From: Bombella saccharophila
GTDB taxonomy: Bacteria > Pseudomonadota > Alphaproteobacteria > Acetobacterales > Acetobacteraceae
Length of the DNA: 64,000 nt
Direction of reading: 5' to 3'
NCBI RefSeq assembly: GCF_026385475.1
Contig: NZ_JANIDW010000002.1
Location: forward strand, 248,001 to 312,000
This document shows, in pieces, positions 9,333 through 17,929 of this stretch. The notes under the pieces are model-generated. The model had not been told where the DNA came from. It worked only from the letters and a program-made list of their open reading frames with translations, and did no database searches. The position numbers and the translations under genes are program-made. Each line of letters starts with the position of its first letter. The first letter of the stretch is position 1.

Positions 9333-11594
9333 ATGAATAGGGAAATTATCAGGATGAAATTGAAACAATTTGGGGCAGCTCTGCTGATTGCCAGCACGAC
9401 ACTGACCTCTTTTGCATCGGTTGCTATGGCCGCTGATGTCCCTTCACCGAACCAGTATTACTGGCCGAAGGGTATGAATCTGGCCAAGCTGCGCGCTCAT
9501 GATTCAGAATCTGACCCATATGGTGCAGATTATTACACGAACTATCATAAAAAGTTCGAGCAGCTGAATCTTCAGGAAGTCCGCAAGGATATTGAGAAGG
9601 TTATGCTGACCTCTCAGCCTTGGTGGCCGGCTGACTACGGCAATTATGGGCCGTTCTTCATCCGTATGGCATGGCATAATGCTGGTACATACCGCGCTAT
9701 TGACGGCCGTGGTGGTGAGGAAGGCGCACAACAGCGTTTTGCTCAGCTGAATGACTGGCCCGATAACGCTAGCTTGGATAAAGCAAAGCGTTTGCTCTGG
9801 CCTGTTAAGAAGAAATACGGTGAGAAGCTCTCCTGGGGTGACCTTATCGTCCTGACAGGTGATGTCGCGCTGAACCAGATGGGCTTTAAGACCCTCGGCT
9901 TTGTCGGTGGTCGTCCTGATGACTGGCAGTCCGAGCTGATCTACTGGGGGCCGGGTACTACATTCTTCCCCAATAAGAGCTCCTTCCAGGTTGGTCAGAA
10001 CGGTACCCTGAAGCACCCGCTGGCTGCTACGCACATGGGTCTTATCTATGTGAACCCAGAGGGGCCGAATGGCGATCCTGACCCTGTGAAGTCCGCTGCG
10101 ATGATTCGTCTGGCCTTTGGCCGTATGGCGATGAATGATGAAGAGACTGTGGCTCTTATCGCTGGTGGTCATACCTTTGGTAAGGCACATGGTGCGCACC
10201 CGAACTCCTGCTTGAGCGGCCCGCCGGTTGCTAACGGTGTGGAGCATCAGGGTCTTGGCTGGGCTGACCACTGCATTAAGGGTAAGCAAACAGCTGATGA
10301 TGCCTCCACCAGTGGTCTGGAAGGCTCTTGGTCTGCTGATCCGATCCACTTCACCACACAGTATATTGACAACCTGTTGAACAATGACTGGGTGTTGGGG
10401 ACAAGCCCGACTGGTGCGCATCAGTGGCACACCAAGACGGACGACAAGATCGCTCCAGACCCGGCAAACCCGAACGATCCTTCCAAGATGCGTCCGATCA
10501 TGATGTTCACAACGGACATCGCGCTGAAGACGGATCCGGCTTACCACAAGATCTTGGCTCGTTGGGCTGAGCATCCGAATGAGTTCGCTGATGCTTTTGC
10601 TCGTGCATGGTTCAAGCTGGTTGTGCGTGACATGGGTCCGAAGAGCCGTTACTTCGGTAGCGAAGTTCCTAAAGAGACCTTCGTATGGCAGGATCCGGTC
10701 AATATGCCGGCTAAGCCGATCAATCAGGCTGACGTTCGTGAGCTGAAGAAGATGATCGCTGCAAGCGGCTTGTCTGATCGTGATCTGATCAAGACAGCAT
10801 GGGCTGCTGCGTCTTCTCATCGCGTGACCGATCACCGTGGTGGTGCTAATGGTGGCCGTCTGGCTCTGATGCCGCAGAATGGTTGGGCAGTGAATGATCC
10901 GCAGGATCTTCAGACCATCCTGCCGAAGCTGGAAGCCATCCGTGATAAGTTCAACGCTCACAGTGCCCGTAAGGTTGCTCTGGCTGATATCATTGTTCTT
11001 GGCGGTAGCGTCGGGATCGAGGATGCGGCTAAGAAAGCTGGCGTGAACATCCAGGTGCCGTTCGCTCCGGGTCGTGGTGATGCTACGCAAGAGCAGACAG
11101 ATGTTAACTCCTTCAATTTGTTGGAGCCGACAGCTGATGCCTTCCGTAACTACTATCGTGCAGATGCCGATAACACACCGCCGCTTAACGCATTGGTGGA
11201 TAAGGCTGATACGCTGGGTCTGACCATCCCTGAGATGACAGTCCTGCTTGGTGGTCTGCGTACTCTGGATATCAACACCAATCATTCTCAGAATGGTGTG
11301 TTGACAAAGAACCCAGGTGTCTTGACGCAAGACTTCTTCACCAACGTGTTGACGATGGATACACGCTGGCAGAAAGCTGCTGGTCAGGAAGACCTCTATG
11401 AGGGCTTTGACCGCGCAACAGGGCAGAAACTGTGGACAGCCACGGATGTGGACTTGGTCTTCGGTGCGAACCCAGAGCTGCGCGCTGCGGCTGAGGTTTA
11501 TGCTTCTGACGATGCTAAAGCGAAGTTCTATAACGACTTTGTGAAGGCTTGGACGAAGGTGATGAACCTAGACCGTTTTGACCTTCAGCGTTAA
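9333..11594 (+). CDS. katG: exported catalase-peroxidase
   Basis: A 753-residue bifunctional haem catalase-peroxidase that removes H2O2. Key residues are all present: distal Arg111, Trp114 and His115 in IRMAWHNAG, Tyr239 in GLIYVNPEG and Met265 in GRMAMND (the Trp-Tyr-Met adduct), and proximal His280 in [10 protein letters not shown]. The second, degenerate peroxidase domain is complete. Unlike the usual cytosolic KatG it has a signal peptide ending AMA (cleavage after about residue 33), so it should act in the periplasm. An in-frame ATG at 9354 (MKLKQF) gives a more typical signal start and has GGGA upstream; either start is possible. A strong terminator follows, then cupredoxin and cytochrome b561 genes. 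Confidence 0.95.
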   Translation: MNREIIRMKLKQFGAALLIASTTLTSFASVAMAADVPSPNQYYWPKGMNLAKLRAHDSESDPYGADYYTNYHKKFEQLNLQEVRKDIEKVMLTSQPWWPADYGNYGPFFIRMAWHNAGTYRAIDGRGGEEGAQQRFAQLNDWPDNASLDKAKRLLWPVKKKYGEKLSWGDLIVLTGDVALNQMGFKTLGFVGGRPDDWQSELIYWGPGTTFFPNKSSFQVGQNGTLKHPLAATHMGLIYVNPEGPNGDPDPVKSAAMIRLAFGRMAMNDEETVALIAGGHTFGKAHGAHPNSCLSGPPVANGVEHQGLGWADHCIKGKQTADDASTSGLEGSWSADPIHFTTQYIDNLLNNDWVLGTSPTGAHQWHTKTDDKIAPDPANPNDPSKMRPIMMFTTDIALKTDPAYHKILARWAEHPNEFADAFARAWFKLVVRDMGPKSRYFGSEVPKETFVWQDPVNMPAKPINQADVRELKKMIAASGLSDRDLIKTAWAAASSHRVTDHRGGANGGRLALMPQNGWAVNDPQDLQTILPKLEAIRDKFNAHSARKVALADIIVLGGSVGIEDAAKKAGVNIQVPFAPGRGDATQEQTDVNSFNLLEPTADAFRNYYRADADNTPPLNALVDKADTLGLTIPEMTVLLGGLRTLDINTNHSQNGVLTKNPGVLTQDFFTNVLTMDTRWQKAAGQEDLYEGFDRATGQKLWTATDVDLVFGANPELRAAAEVYASDDAKAKFYNDFVKAWTKVMNLDRFDLQR

Positions 11595-11634
11595 TCTCTG
11601 TTCCTTCGTTTAAAGAAAGATCAGATAAAGCATT

Positions 11635-11660
11635 CCGCCGGGGTCTTTCCCCGGCGGTTT
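11635..11660 (+). terminator. intrinsic terminator of katG
   Basis: A G/C-rich hairpin with 9-base arms, CCGCCGGGG and CCCCGGCGG, loop TCTTT, followed by TTTGTT. It ends about 20 bases before the next start codon, so the cupredoxin gene may be expressed by read-through or from its own weak promoter. Confidence 0.85.
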
Positions 11661-11680
11661 GTTAAGAAGTGGAGGATAGT

Positions 11681-12124
11681 ATGTTTAAGTTTGCAGGTGG
11701 AGCTTTAGCTCTGTTCATGGCAACGGCCCTGTCCGCCACAGCGGCGACGGTCGATGTTAAAATGCTGACCCATGGTAGTGATGGCGCTTATGCTTTTGAG
11801 CCAGGCGTTGTGCGTATTCATTCTGGTGATAGTGTGCGCTTTATCCCTACCGATAAAGGCCATAATGTGCAGTCTATCCCAGGGATGATCCCTGAGGGGG
11901 CACAGTCTTTTAGCGTACCCTTTAGCCAAGAGCGGACAATTAAGTTCACAACGGCTGGTGTGTATGGCTATAAGTGCTTGCCGCATTACTCATTGGGGAT
12001 GGTAGGGCTTGTTGTGGTGGATAACGCCAATAACGAGGCCCAAGCGCGTAAAGCCCCGATGTATGGTAAAGCTAAGGCTCGCTTTGAGCAGCTATTCCAG
12101 CAAGTGGACAGTGCTAGTAAGTAA
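11681..12124 (+). CDS. pseudoazurin-like type I copper protein
   Basis: A 147-residue periplasmic cupredoxin. The signal peptide MFKFAGGALALFMATALSA ends near ATAA. The copper ligands are visible: His in DKGHNVQ, then Cys, His and Met in KCLPHYSLGMVG, the pseudoazurin arrangement. The ATG at 11681 is preceded by GTGGAGG at ideal spacing; the frame extends four codons upstream but that GTG overlaps the ribosome site. Such proteins shuttle single electrons in the periplasm. Placement between katG and a cytochrome b561 suggests an electron-transfer role linked to peroxide removal, which is inference. Confidence 0.9.
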   Translation: MFKFAGGALALFMATALSATAATVDVKMLTHGSDGAYAFEPGVVRIHSGDSVRFIPTDKGHNVQSIPGMIPEGAQSFSVPFSQERTIKFTTAGVYGYKCLPHYSLGMVGLVVVDNANNEAQARKAPMYGKAKARFEQLFQQVDSASK

Positions 12125-12170
12125 AAAACAGCTGGTCTTAGAAAGGCCATAGAGTTGTTTATAATATCAT

Positions 12171-12211
12171 CGGCCTTATCTCTGCACCCTGCGGGGAGAG
12201 GCCGGTTTTTT
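12171..12211 (+). terminator. intrinsic terminator after the cupredoxin gene
   Basis: CGGCC (12171-12175) pairs with GGCCG, extended by TCTC/GAGA, and is followed by a run of six T's. It lies 25 bases before the cytochrome b561 start. Confidence 0.75.
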
Positions 12212-12235
12212 ATATAAACTTTACGGAGACACACC

Positions 12236-12820
12236 ATGTCTGAGAGGACGGAGACACAGGGCGGGCAACTGGCGCGTTATGACGTGGTTGCGATGCTCCT
12301 GCATTGGGTAATTGCCCTACTTATTCTTTTTTTGATAGCCCTTGGTTTATATATGGATCATGCCTCTGTGAGTGATCCAGTGGCGTTACATCAGCTGCAT
12401 AAATCAGTTGGTATTATAACGATGCTGCTAATTGCAGTGCGGATTATATGGCGGCTGACGCATAAAGCCCCACCGCTTCCGCAAGGTATGTCTGGTATTC
12501 AACGTGTAATGGCGGGCAGCGTTGAGGGGATGTTGTATCTTTTTCAAATTCTCCTACCTGCAACAGGTTGGTTGATGGTCTCTGCCATGGCGATGCCGCT
12601 TGTATTGTTTGGTCTTGTGGCTTGGCCATTAATTCCCCTGCCGCAGAGTGTGATGGATAGTGGCTCCCTTGCAGAGATGATGCCAGGGCTGCATCAGTGG
12701 CTTGGGTGGATATTTGCTGGGTTTATTGCATTGCATGTGCTGGCGGCGTTGTATCATCGGTTTATTAAGAAGGACCATATTGTAGAGCGTATGGTGCCGG
12801 GTCATCGTTCTGACCGCTGA
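12236..12820 (+). CDS. cytochrome b561 family membrane protein
   Basis: A 194-residue integral membrane protein with four predicted helices (about 18-38, 52-72, 90-118 and 150-172). Candidate haem ligands are His23 in LLHWVI, the histidines in ALHQLHKSVG, one in LHQWLGW and one in ALHVLAALYH. The family oxidises quinol and passes electrons to periplasmic acceptors. A ribosome site ACGGAG lies 9 bases before the ATG. It follows katG and the cupredoxin gene on the same strand, which could connect the quinone pool to the periplasm. Confidence 0.88.
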   Translation: MSERTETQGGQLARYDVVAMLLHWVIALLILFLIALGLYMDHASVSDPVALHQLHKSVGIITMLLIAVRIIWRLTHKAPPLPQGMSGIQRVMAGSVEGMLYLFQILLPATGWLMVSAMAMPLVLFGLVAWPLIPLPQSVMDSGSLAEMMPGLHQWLGWIFAGFIALHVLAALYHRFIKKDHIVERMVPGHRSDR

Positions 12821-12835
12821 ATGGTTCTTGCTGGA

Positions 12836-12869
12836 ACACCCTTACTCGATTGGGAGTGAGGGTGTTTTT
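12836..12869 (+). terminator. intrinsic terminator of the cytochrome b561 gene
   Basis: Twelve-base arms ACACCCTTACTC and GAGTGAGGGTGT (one G-T pair) enclose GATTGG and are followed by TTTTTC. Confidence 0.88.
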
Positions 12870-12884
12870 CTTTGGAGAATATGG

Positions 12885-12957
12885 TATCACTCAGCGTGAT
12901 AGGTAGGATATAAAGCAAGCTATATATCCTGCTAGTGAAAGCCCGCTGAAGGAAGAG
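12885..12957 (+). promoter_or_regulatory. structured leader or operator before the PLP enzyme gene
   Basis: Hairpin 1 is TATCAC (12885-12890), loop TCAGC, GTGATA (12896-12901). Hairpin 2 is AGGATATA (12905-12912) with TATATCCT (12923-12930). The loop TCAGC is complementary to GCTGA at 12945-12949, directly before the ribosome site AAGGAAG, so an RNA pseudoknot could mask translation. Alternatively TATCAC-N5-GTGATA is a DNA operator and TATAAA inside the second repeat is a -10. It does not match a riboswitch class I can name. Confidence 0.45.
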
Positions 12958-12961
12958 CGCA

Positions 12962-14245
12962 ATGGCGTCAGATCATAAAAAAACCCATATCGGCAACCAT
13001 AAGCTGCATCCTGAGACGGAGATGCTGAATTACGGGTATGACCCAGCTCTTTCAGAAGGAGCGGTAAAGCCGCCGGTATTTTTAACCTCCACCTTTGTGT
13101 TCCCCACGGCGGAAGATGGGCGCGATTTTTTTGATTACGTCTCTGGTCGTAAAGAGCCACCGGAGGGCAAAGGGCAGGGGTTGGTTTATTCCCGCTTTAA
13201 CCATCCCAATAGCGAGATTGTAGAGGACCGCTTGGCGGTTTATGAGGAGGCAGAGCGGGGCGTATTATTCTCCTCTGGCATGTCCGCGATTGCGACCACC
13301 TTATTGGCGTATGTGCGTCCGGGGGAGGTGATTCTCCACTCCCAGCCGCTTTATGGCGGGACGGAAACTTTATTGACCAAAACTATGGCCTCTCTAGGGA
13401 TGAAGTCCGTAGGGTTAGGCAGCAATGGTGTTGATGCTGGCTTAATGCGGAAGGCGGCAGAGCAAGCCATGGCAGAGGGCCATGTAGCGATGATTCTGGT
13501 CGAGACGCCTGCGAATCCAACAAATGGTCTGGTGGATTTAAAGCTGATTCGTCACATTGCAGAAGAGATTGAGGCGAAGCAGGGAAAGCGGCCTGTCATT
13601 GCGTGTGATAATACGCTCCTCGGCCCGCTTTATCAGCATCCGTTGAAGCATGGGGCAGATTTGTCGCTCTATTCTCTGACAAAATATGTGGGTGGTCATT
13701 CCGACCTTGTGGCAGGGGCTGTGCTGGGTAGTGAGGCGATGACCCGCCCGTTGCGTCAATTACGCGGGGCGATTGGGACGCATTTGGACCCGCATAGCTG
13801 CTGGATGCTTGGCCGTTCTTTGGAGACATTGAGCTTGCGGATGGAGCGGGCCACGAAGAATGCGGAGCGTGTGGCGACATTCTTAAACCATCATCCTAAG
13901 GTGCAGAAGGTGCACTTCCCGCCTTTTTATGAGGCTTCCTCAGCTGAGGGGCAGCTTTATGCCCGCCAATGCAGCGGTGCGGGCTCAACTTTCTCGTTTG
14001 ATATTGAGGGCGGTGAGGCTGCGGCCTTCCGCTTCCTCAATGCGTTGAAGATTATGAAGCTGGCTGTCAGTCTTGGCGGAACAGAATCTTTAGCGAGCCA
14101 TCCCGCTACCATGACCCATTCTGGCGTGCCGAAAGAGGTGCGCGAGCGCATCGGGGTGACATCGTCCACCGTGCGTCTCTCCATCGGTGTGGAGCATGTT
14201 GATGACCTGCTGGTGGATGTTGAGCAAGCTCTTAATGTTGCCTGA
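12962..14245 (+). CDS. cystathionine gamma-synthase / methionine gamma-lyase family PLP enzyme
   Basis: A 427-residue Cys/Met-metabolism enzyme of fold type I. Lys241 in [11 protein letters not shown] should bind PLP, Asp216 in ACDNTLL its pyridine nitrogen, and [13 protein letters not shown] and [11 protein letters not shown] are family blocks. The C-terminal [20 protein letters not shown] is shared by cystathionine lyases, gamma-synthases and methionine gamma-lyases, so the exact reaction cannot be read from sequence. AAGGAAG lies 6 bases before the ATG. The convergent metQNI importer supports a methionine-related role. Confidence 0.85.
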   Translation: MASDHKKTHIGNHKLHPETEMLNYGYDPALSEGAVKPPVFLTSTFVFPTAEDGRDFFDYVSGRKEPPEGKGQGLVYSRFNHPNSEIVEDRLAVYEEAERGVLFSSGMSAIATTLLAYVRPGEVILHSQPLYGGTETLLTKTMASLGMKSVGLGSNGVDAGLMRKAAEQAMAEGHVAMILVETPANPTNGLVDLKLIRHIAEEIEAKQGKRPVIACDNTLLGPLYQHPLKHGADLSLYSLTKYVGGHSDLVAGAVLGSEAMTRPLRQLRGAIGTHLDPHSCWMLGRSLETLSLRMERATKNAERVATFLNHHPKVQKVHFPPFYEASSAEGQLYARQCSGAGSTFSFDIEGGEAAAFRFLNALKIMKLAVSLGGTESLASHPATMTHSGVPKEVRERIGVTSSTVRLSIGVEHVDDLLVDVEQALNVA

Positions 14246-14273
14246 GAGGGTGTGGCGTTAAGGTACAGTGTAG

Positions 14274-14308
14274 AAAAGCCCGTCCCCATTATGGAGGCGG
14301 GCTTTTTA
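14274..14308. terminator. bidirectional terminator between the PLP enzyme gene and metI
   Basis: AAAAGCCCG (14274-14282) pairs with CGGGCTTTT (14298-14306), with U-runs on both strands. It can stop both convergent transcripts. Confidence 0.85.
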
Positions 14309-14333
14309 AATGGGAGTGGAGGCGCGTTGCTTG

Positions 14334-14984
14334 CTAGTGCTTTAACCAACGAGCGAGCGCATTACCGAGAATCTGCATCACACTGACCATGATGATGAGG
14401 ACCACCACCACACCGAACATCACAGTGGTGTTGAAACGTTGATACCCGTAGCGAATGGCCAAGTCGCCTAGCCCACCGGCCCCAATCACACCTGCCATAG
14501 CAGAGGCCCCCACCATGGAGATGAGCGTCACCGTCACCCCGGTGACGAGGCTTGGCATGGCCTCTGCAATCAAGACCGAGCGGATGATGGTTAGACGTGT
14601 CCCGCCCATAGCGCGTACGGCGTCTATCAAGCCGGAATCAACCTCCCGCAATGCCATCTCCGCAATACGGGCGAAGTAAGGAATCCCCGCAATGGAGAGT
14701 GGGACAATGGCGGCCTCGGTCCCTAAGGAGGTCCCTGCAACAAAGCGGGTAACAGGGATGAGCAGGACGAGCAAAATGATGAAGGGGACAGCCCGTACAG
14801 CATCAACAATCATACCAATAAGACGCGCTGCAAAAGGGAGGCGATAAAGCCCGCGCGGGCCTGTAGCAATCATAAATAGAGCAAGAGGCAGCCCCAATAA
14901 GACGGAAATCGCTGTGGAGGCGAGGACCATCTCCAGCGTTTGTTCTGTGGATTGGAGAATCAGCTTAAGGATGAGAGGGGACAT
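14334..14984 (-). CDS. metI: methionine ABC transporter permease
   Basis: A 216-residue inner-membrane permease with about five helices and the EAA-type coupling loop near RAMGGTRLTIIRSVLIAEA. ETLEMVLAST-type N-terminal and GAGGLGDLAIRYGYQRF C-terminal blocks are typical of MetI. Its start overlaps the metN end by 20 bases, giving the order metQ-metN-metI on the minus strand. Confidence 0.93.
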   Translation of the reverse strand: MSPLILKLILQSTEQTLEMVLASTAISVLLGLPLALFMIATGPRGLYRLPFAARLIGMIVDAVRAVPFIILLVLLIPVTRFVAGTSLGTEAAIVPLSIAGIPYFARIAEMALREVDSGLIDAVRAMGGTRLTIIRSVLIAEAMPSLVTGVTVTLISMVGASAMAGVIGAGGLGDLAIRYGYQRFNTTVMFGVVVVLIIMVSVMQILGNALARWLKH

Positions 14985-16008
14985 AGCCCAAAACCTCCAT
15001 GCTTTGTGTCGCTGTTTTGAGGAAGGCCAAGGCTTGCTCTATATGTTCTCCCTCTAAGCTGAGGATTATATCGCCGCTAAGGCGTTGGCTAATGGTCGTA
15101 ACCCCACCTTGGAGTAAGGTCGCTTTAACGGCATAGTGTGCGTAAAGCATACTAAAGAGCGGGGTTGTAGCACTATCCCCACTCAAAACCAGCCGGATGA
15201 TGGTTTTATGTGGCTCAGCTGGGGGGCTGGGGCTGAGGTTCTCAGCAATGAAGGCCGGGAGAGAAGGGCGAATATCGGCTAGCAATTTATGTAAGGTTTG
15301 GTTCTCCTGCCCATCGCGCAGGATGTCGAGCAAGGAGCCATCTTCCACGAGGCGGCCATGGTCAAGGACGAGAATCCGCTGGGCAAAGCGGCGGACAACC
15401 TCCATCTCATGTGTGATGAGGATAATCGTCAGGCCAAGTGTGCGGTTAATGTCGGCCAAGAGGGCCAATATGGAGTTTGTGGATTCCGGGTCTAGGGCGG
15501 AGGTCGCCTCATCACAAAGGAGCAATGTTGGCTCTGCGGCGAGGGCACGCGCAATGCCGACACGCTGCTTTTGCCCGCCAGAAAGTTGGGAGGGGTATTT
15601 ATCCTCAAAGCCTTCCAACCCGACAAGGGCCAATAACTCGGCGATGCGTTTGGCATGGTCCTTACGGGGGCGGCCCGCGATTTGGAGGGGGAGGGCAATA
15701 TTACCCGCCACCGTGCGCGAGGTAAGCAAATTAAAATGCTGAAAGACCAAGCCAATCTTGCGCCGCGCGCGGACAAGTTGCCGCTCGGTTTGGGTGGTGA
15801 GGTCCACCCCATCGAGCAAGATATGGCCTTGCTGTGGTCGCTCTAACGCGCAGAGGCAGCGCAAAAGGGTGGATTTCCCCGCTCCAGAGCGACCAATCAG
15901 CCCAACAACCTCTCCTTGCTTGATGGAGAAGGAAATATCATGCAGGGCGGTATGGTGGCCAAAAGCATGGGTTACATGCTGGATGTCAAGGATAGGCCTC
16001 ATGACCAC
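14965..16008 (-). CDS. metN: methionine ABC transporter ATP-binding protein
   Basis: A 347-residue ATPase. Walker A is GRSGAGKST, the signature is LSGGQKQRVGIARAL, Walker B is LLLCDEATSALD, and the H-loop is ILITHEMEV. A C-terminal NIL domain (about residues 265-340) is present, the part that binds methionine for trans-inhibition. The start may be the first ATG or the one two codons later (MRPILD). It overlaps metQ by 10 bases, so translation is likely coupled. Confidence 0.94.
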   Translation of the reverse strand: MVMRPILDIQHVTHAFGHHTALHDISFSIKQGEVVGLIGRSGAGKSTLLRCLCALERPQQGHILLDGVDLTTQTERQLVRARRKIGLVFQHFNLLTSRTVAGNIALPLQIAGRPRKDHAKRIAELLALVGLEGFEDKYPSQLSGGQKQRVGIARALAAEPTLLLCDEATSALDPESTNSILALLADINRTLGLTIILITHEMEVVRRFAQRILVLDHGRLVEDGSLLDILRDGQENQTLHKLLADIRPSLPAFIAENLSPSPPAEPHKTIIRLVLSGDSATTPLFSMLYAHYAVKATLLQGGVTTISQRLSGDIILSLEGEHIEQALAFLKTATQSMEVLGYVPSHP

Positions 16009-16829
16009 GCAGGGGTGACCGTACCGTGATAGAGGTCCAAAATCACCTGACGGACATTAGGTTGATGATAGCTCTCCACCAAAGGCTTAACCCATGGTGC
16101 ATTAGCGTCATTCCCATTCACAGAGATGAAATTGACATAAGGGTTATTGGCCAAGCCTTCTACCCCAATGCGCTCTGTCTGCGGGATGCCAGCCTTACGC
16201 GCCCAGTCCATATTCACAACCGCGGCGTCTAAATCCGGCAGGGAGCGGCCAACAACACCAGCATCAAGCTCCTCAATAGAGAGGTCACGCGGGTTTTCAG
16301 CAATATCTAGCACAGTGGGGAAGAGCCCCGTATTGCTGGGAAGCTTAATGAGGCCAAGTGTCTCTAACACATGCAGGGCACGGCCCTCATTGCTGGGGTC
16401 ATTAGGGATGCCAATGCGGGCCCCCTTAGGGATGTCCGCAGGGCTGTGCCATTTATGGGAGTACAGGCCAATCGGCTGGAAGTAAGTATCCCCTACAGGG
16501 ACGATGTCATACCCATGGGCCTTCTTTTGCGCATCAAGGAACGGCTTGTGCTGGAAGGCATTTGCATCCACCTCATGCTCGGAGAGGGCTTCATTAGGGG
16601 TGTTATAATCGGAGAAGGTGATGATTTTAAGGCTCAAGCCACGCTGTGCCGCATTTTGGCTCACAACGCGCCAAATATCTTCATCCTCACCGGACATGAT
16701 ACCGATTTTGAGCGTACGCTCCTCCGCATGAGCTGCGGCAGAACCGAGAAGGCCAAGAGTCGCAGCCCCCGCTAGCCCTGTTGAAAGGCTAAGAAAACGA
16801 CGCCGGGGGAGAGAAAAGGACCGGGACAT
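15999..16829 (-). CDS. metQ: methionine-binding protein of the NlpA/MetQ family
   Basis: A 276-residue periplasmic solute-binding protein. I start it at 16829 (MSRSFS), because AAAGG lies 7 bases upstream; the frame continues further but without family similarity. The leader has a twin-arginine-like motif LPRRRFLSLS and ends AAAHA, with no lipobox cysteine, whereas MetQ is usually a lipoprotein. The mature part carries LKIGIMSGEDEDIW, NAFQHKPFLDA and VVNMDWARKAG, typical of the family. First gene of metQNI. Confidence 0.9.
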   Translation of the reverse strand: MSRSFSLPRRRFLSLSTGLAGAATLGLLGSAAAHAEERTLKIGIMSGEDEDIWRVVSQNAAQRGLSLKIITFSDYNTPNEALSEHEVDANAFQHKPFLDAQKKAHGYDIVPVGDTYFQPIGLYSHKWHSPADIPKGARIGIPNDPSNEGRALHVLETLGLIKLPSNTGLFPTVLDIAENPRDLSIEELDAGVVGRSLPDLDAAVVNMDWARKAGIPQTERIGVEGLANNPYVNFISVNGNDANAPWVKPLVESYHQPNVRQVILDLYHGTVTPAWS

Positions 16830-16934
16830 GGGCATACCTTTCAACATTTGGGAGTGGATGGGTACTGTATTACAGACGTTTCCACCACAAGGAAAGAGGG
16901 ACACGCACACCAATCATAGCGCGTGTGAGATGAG

Positions 16935-16962
16935 TTTTTAGCTGGTCGCTTTATTCTGTCAA
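16935..16962 (-). promoter_or_regulatory. metQNI promoter
   Basis: Reading the minus strand, a perfect TTGACA (16962-16957) and TAAAAA (16940-16935) are separated by 16 bases. An inverted repeat ACACGC/GCGTGT (16901-16906 and 16921-16926) lies just downstream, at the start of the roughly 100-base leader, and could be an operator or leader hairpin. No known SAM riboswitch was recognised. Confidence 0.6.
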
Positions 16963-17047
16963 GATAAAGATATGACCATATGAGCAGTTAATGATAAAGG
17001 AATATAAAGCTTCAGGAATATCATCCTTTAGGGGGAAAGGGTGCGTC

Positions 17048-17929
17048 TTATGGCGTTAAGAGATGGAGACCCGTCATGGGGCCTTGTTGGGTGAGAAGGC
17101 GTGCCTCTGCTGTGGTGAGGTTAATCTCGTAAAGGGCACCCTCTAAATTACTGACAAAAGCGCATCCTTTTGCTTCATCAATAGCGAGGCCGATGGCGTC
17201 TCCTAGGTCTCGGGCGATGATGCGATGGTCGTGTAGGCCCTGCTTATCTACATGGGCAACATTCAAGCTGCTGCCATTCGGGGGGCCGCCTCGGTCTGTC
17301 CACCATAAGGTGCGGCCATCGGAGGAGAGATGCAGGTCAATAGGTTCAGGCAGATGCGAAAGGAGGCAGTCTATATCTGTACGATGAGCGGGGTCCATGC
17401 CCTCTGGCCGCTCTAATGCCATACGGAAGATGCTGCCTGTGCCTCCTTTTGGGGGGCCTTTTTGGGTCCAATAGAGGTAATTATGATGTGTATCGAGGGC
17501 GATTCCAACGCAATGGAGGGTGCAATCTGTCATATCTGTGGGGAAGGTGCCTCTTTGGAGGAGAACTTCCAGATTGCTACCATCGCGGCGGCAGCGCATG
17601 ATGCGCATCCCCTCTCGGTCGCACCAATAAAGATGCTCACAATGCGGGGCGGAGGTAAGCTGCTTGGGTGTTACGACAAGGCCGTGGCCTATGAGGGTTT
17701 TATGGTCACGTCCATCTAACCGGGCGGTGTTTATTGTGCCATCAGCAGCGGCGTAATCCTTGCCCATATTGGTCCAATAAAGGCGGCCCTCGGCTTTATC
17801 AATCCAGAGGCCATCAGGTGTGCCCCAACCGATGTCAATATGGGAGAGCACCTGCCCTTCTTTGGGGGAGAGAATTATTATGCGTGGTGGTTCGGTTTCT
17901 AACGTGTAGAGAAGGGGCTGATGGGTCAT
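17048..17929 (-). CDS. YWTD-repeat beta-propeller protein, function unknown
   Basis: A 293-residue protein without signal peptide. It has repeated blocks of the LDL-receptor YWTD class: LYWTNMG, LYWCDREG, LYWTQKG and LWWTDRGG, each following a hydrophobic/Asp motif such as GIALD. A six-bladed propeller is therefore likely, related to SMP-30/gluconolactonase-like or YncE-like folds. No catalytic residues can be assigned. The ATG overlaps the end of the upstream dehydrogenase gene by 4 bases, so it is translated together with it. Confidence 0.75.
   Translation of the reverse strand: MTHQPLLYTLETEPPRIIILSPKEGQVLSHIDIGWGTPDGLWIDKAEGRLYWTNMGKDYAAADGTINTARLDGRDHKTLIGHGLVVTPKQLTSAPHCEHLYWCDREGMRIMRCRRDGSNLEVLLQRGTFPTDMTDCTLHCVGIALDTHHNYLYWTQKGPPKGGTGSIFRMALERPEGMDPAHRTDIDCLLSHLPEPIDLHLSSDGRTLWWTDRGGPPNGSSLNVAHVDKQGLHDHRIIARDLGDAIGLAIDEAKGCAFVSNLEGALYEINLTTAEARLLTQQGPMTGLHLLTP

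Noticed and set aside
9504-11330. Long open frame of about 600 codons antisense to katG
   Set aside because: It mirrors katG codon usage, lacks any family pattern and has no ribosome site. It is the typical antisense shadow of a biased gene.
16836-16935. SAM riboswitch upstream of metQ
   Set aside because: The leader has only a 6-base inverted repeat; I found no arrangement matching SAM-I, SAM-II or SAM/SAH features.
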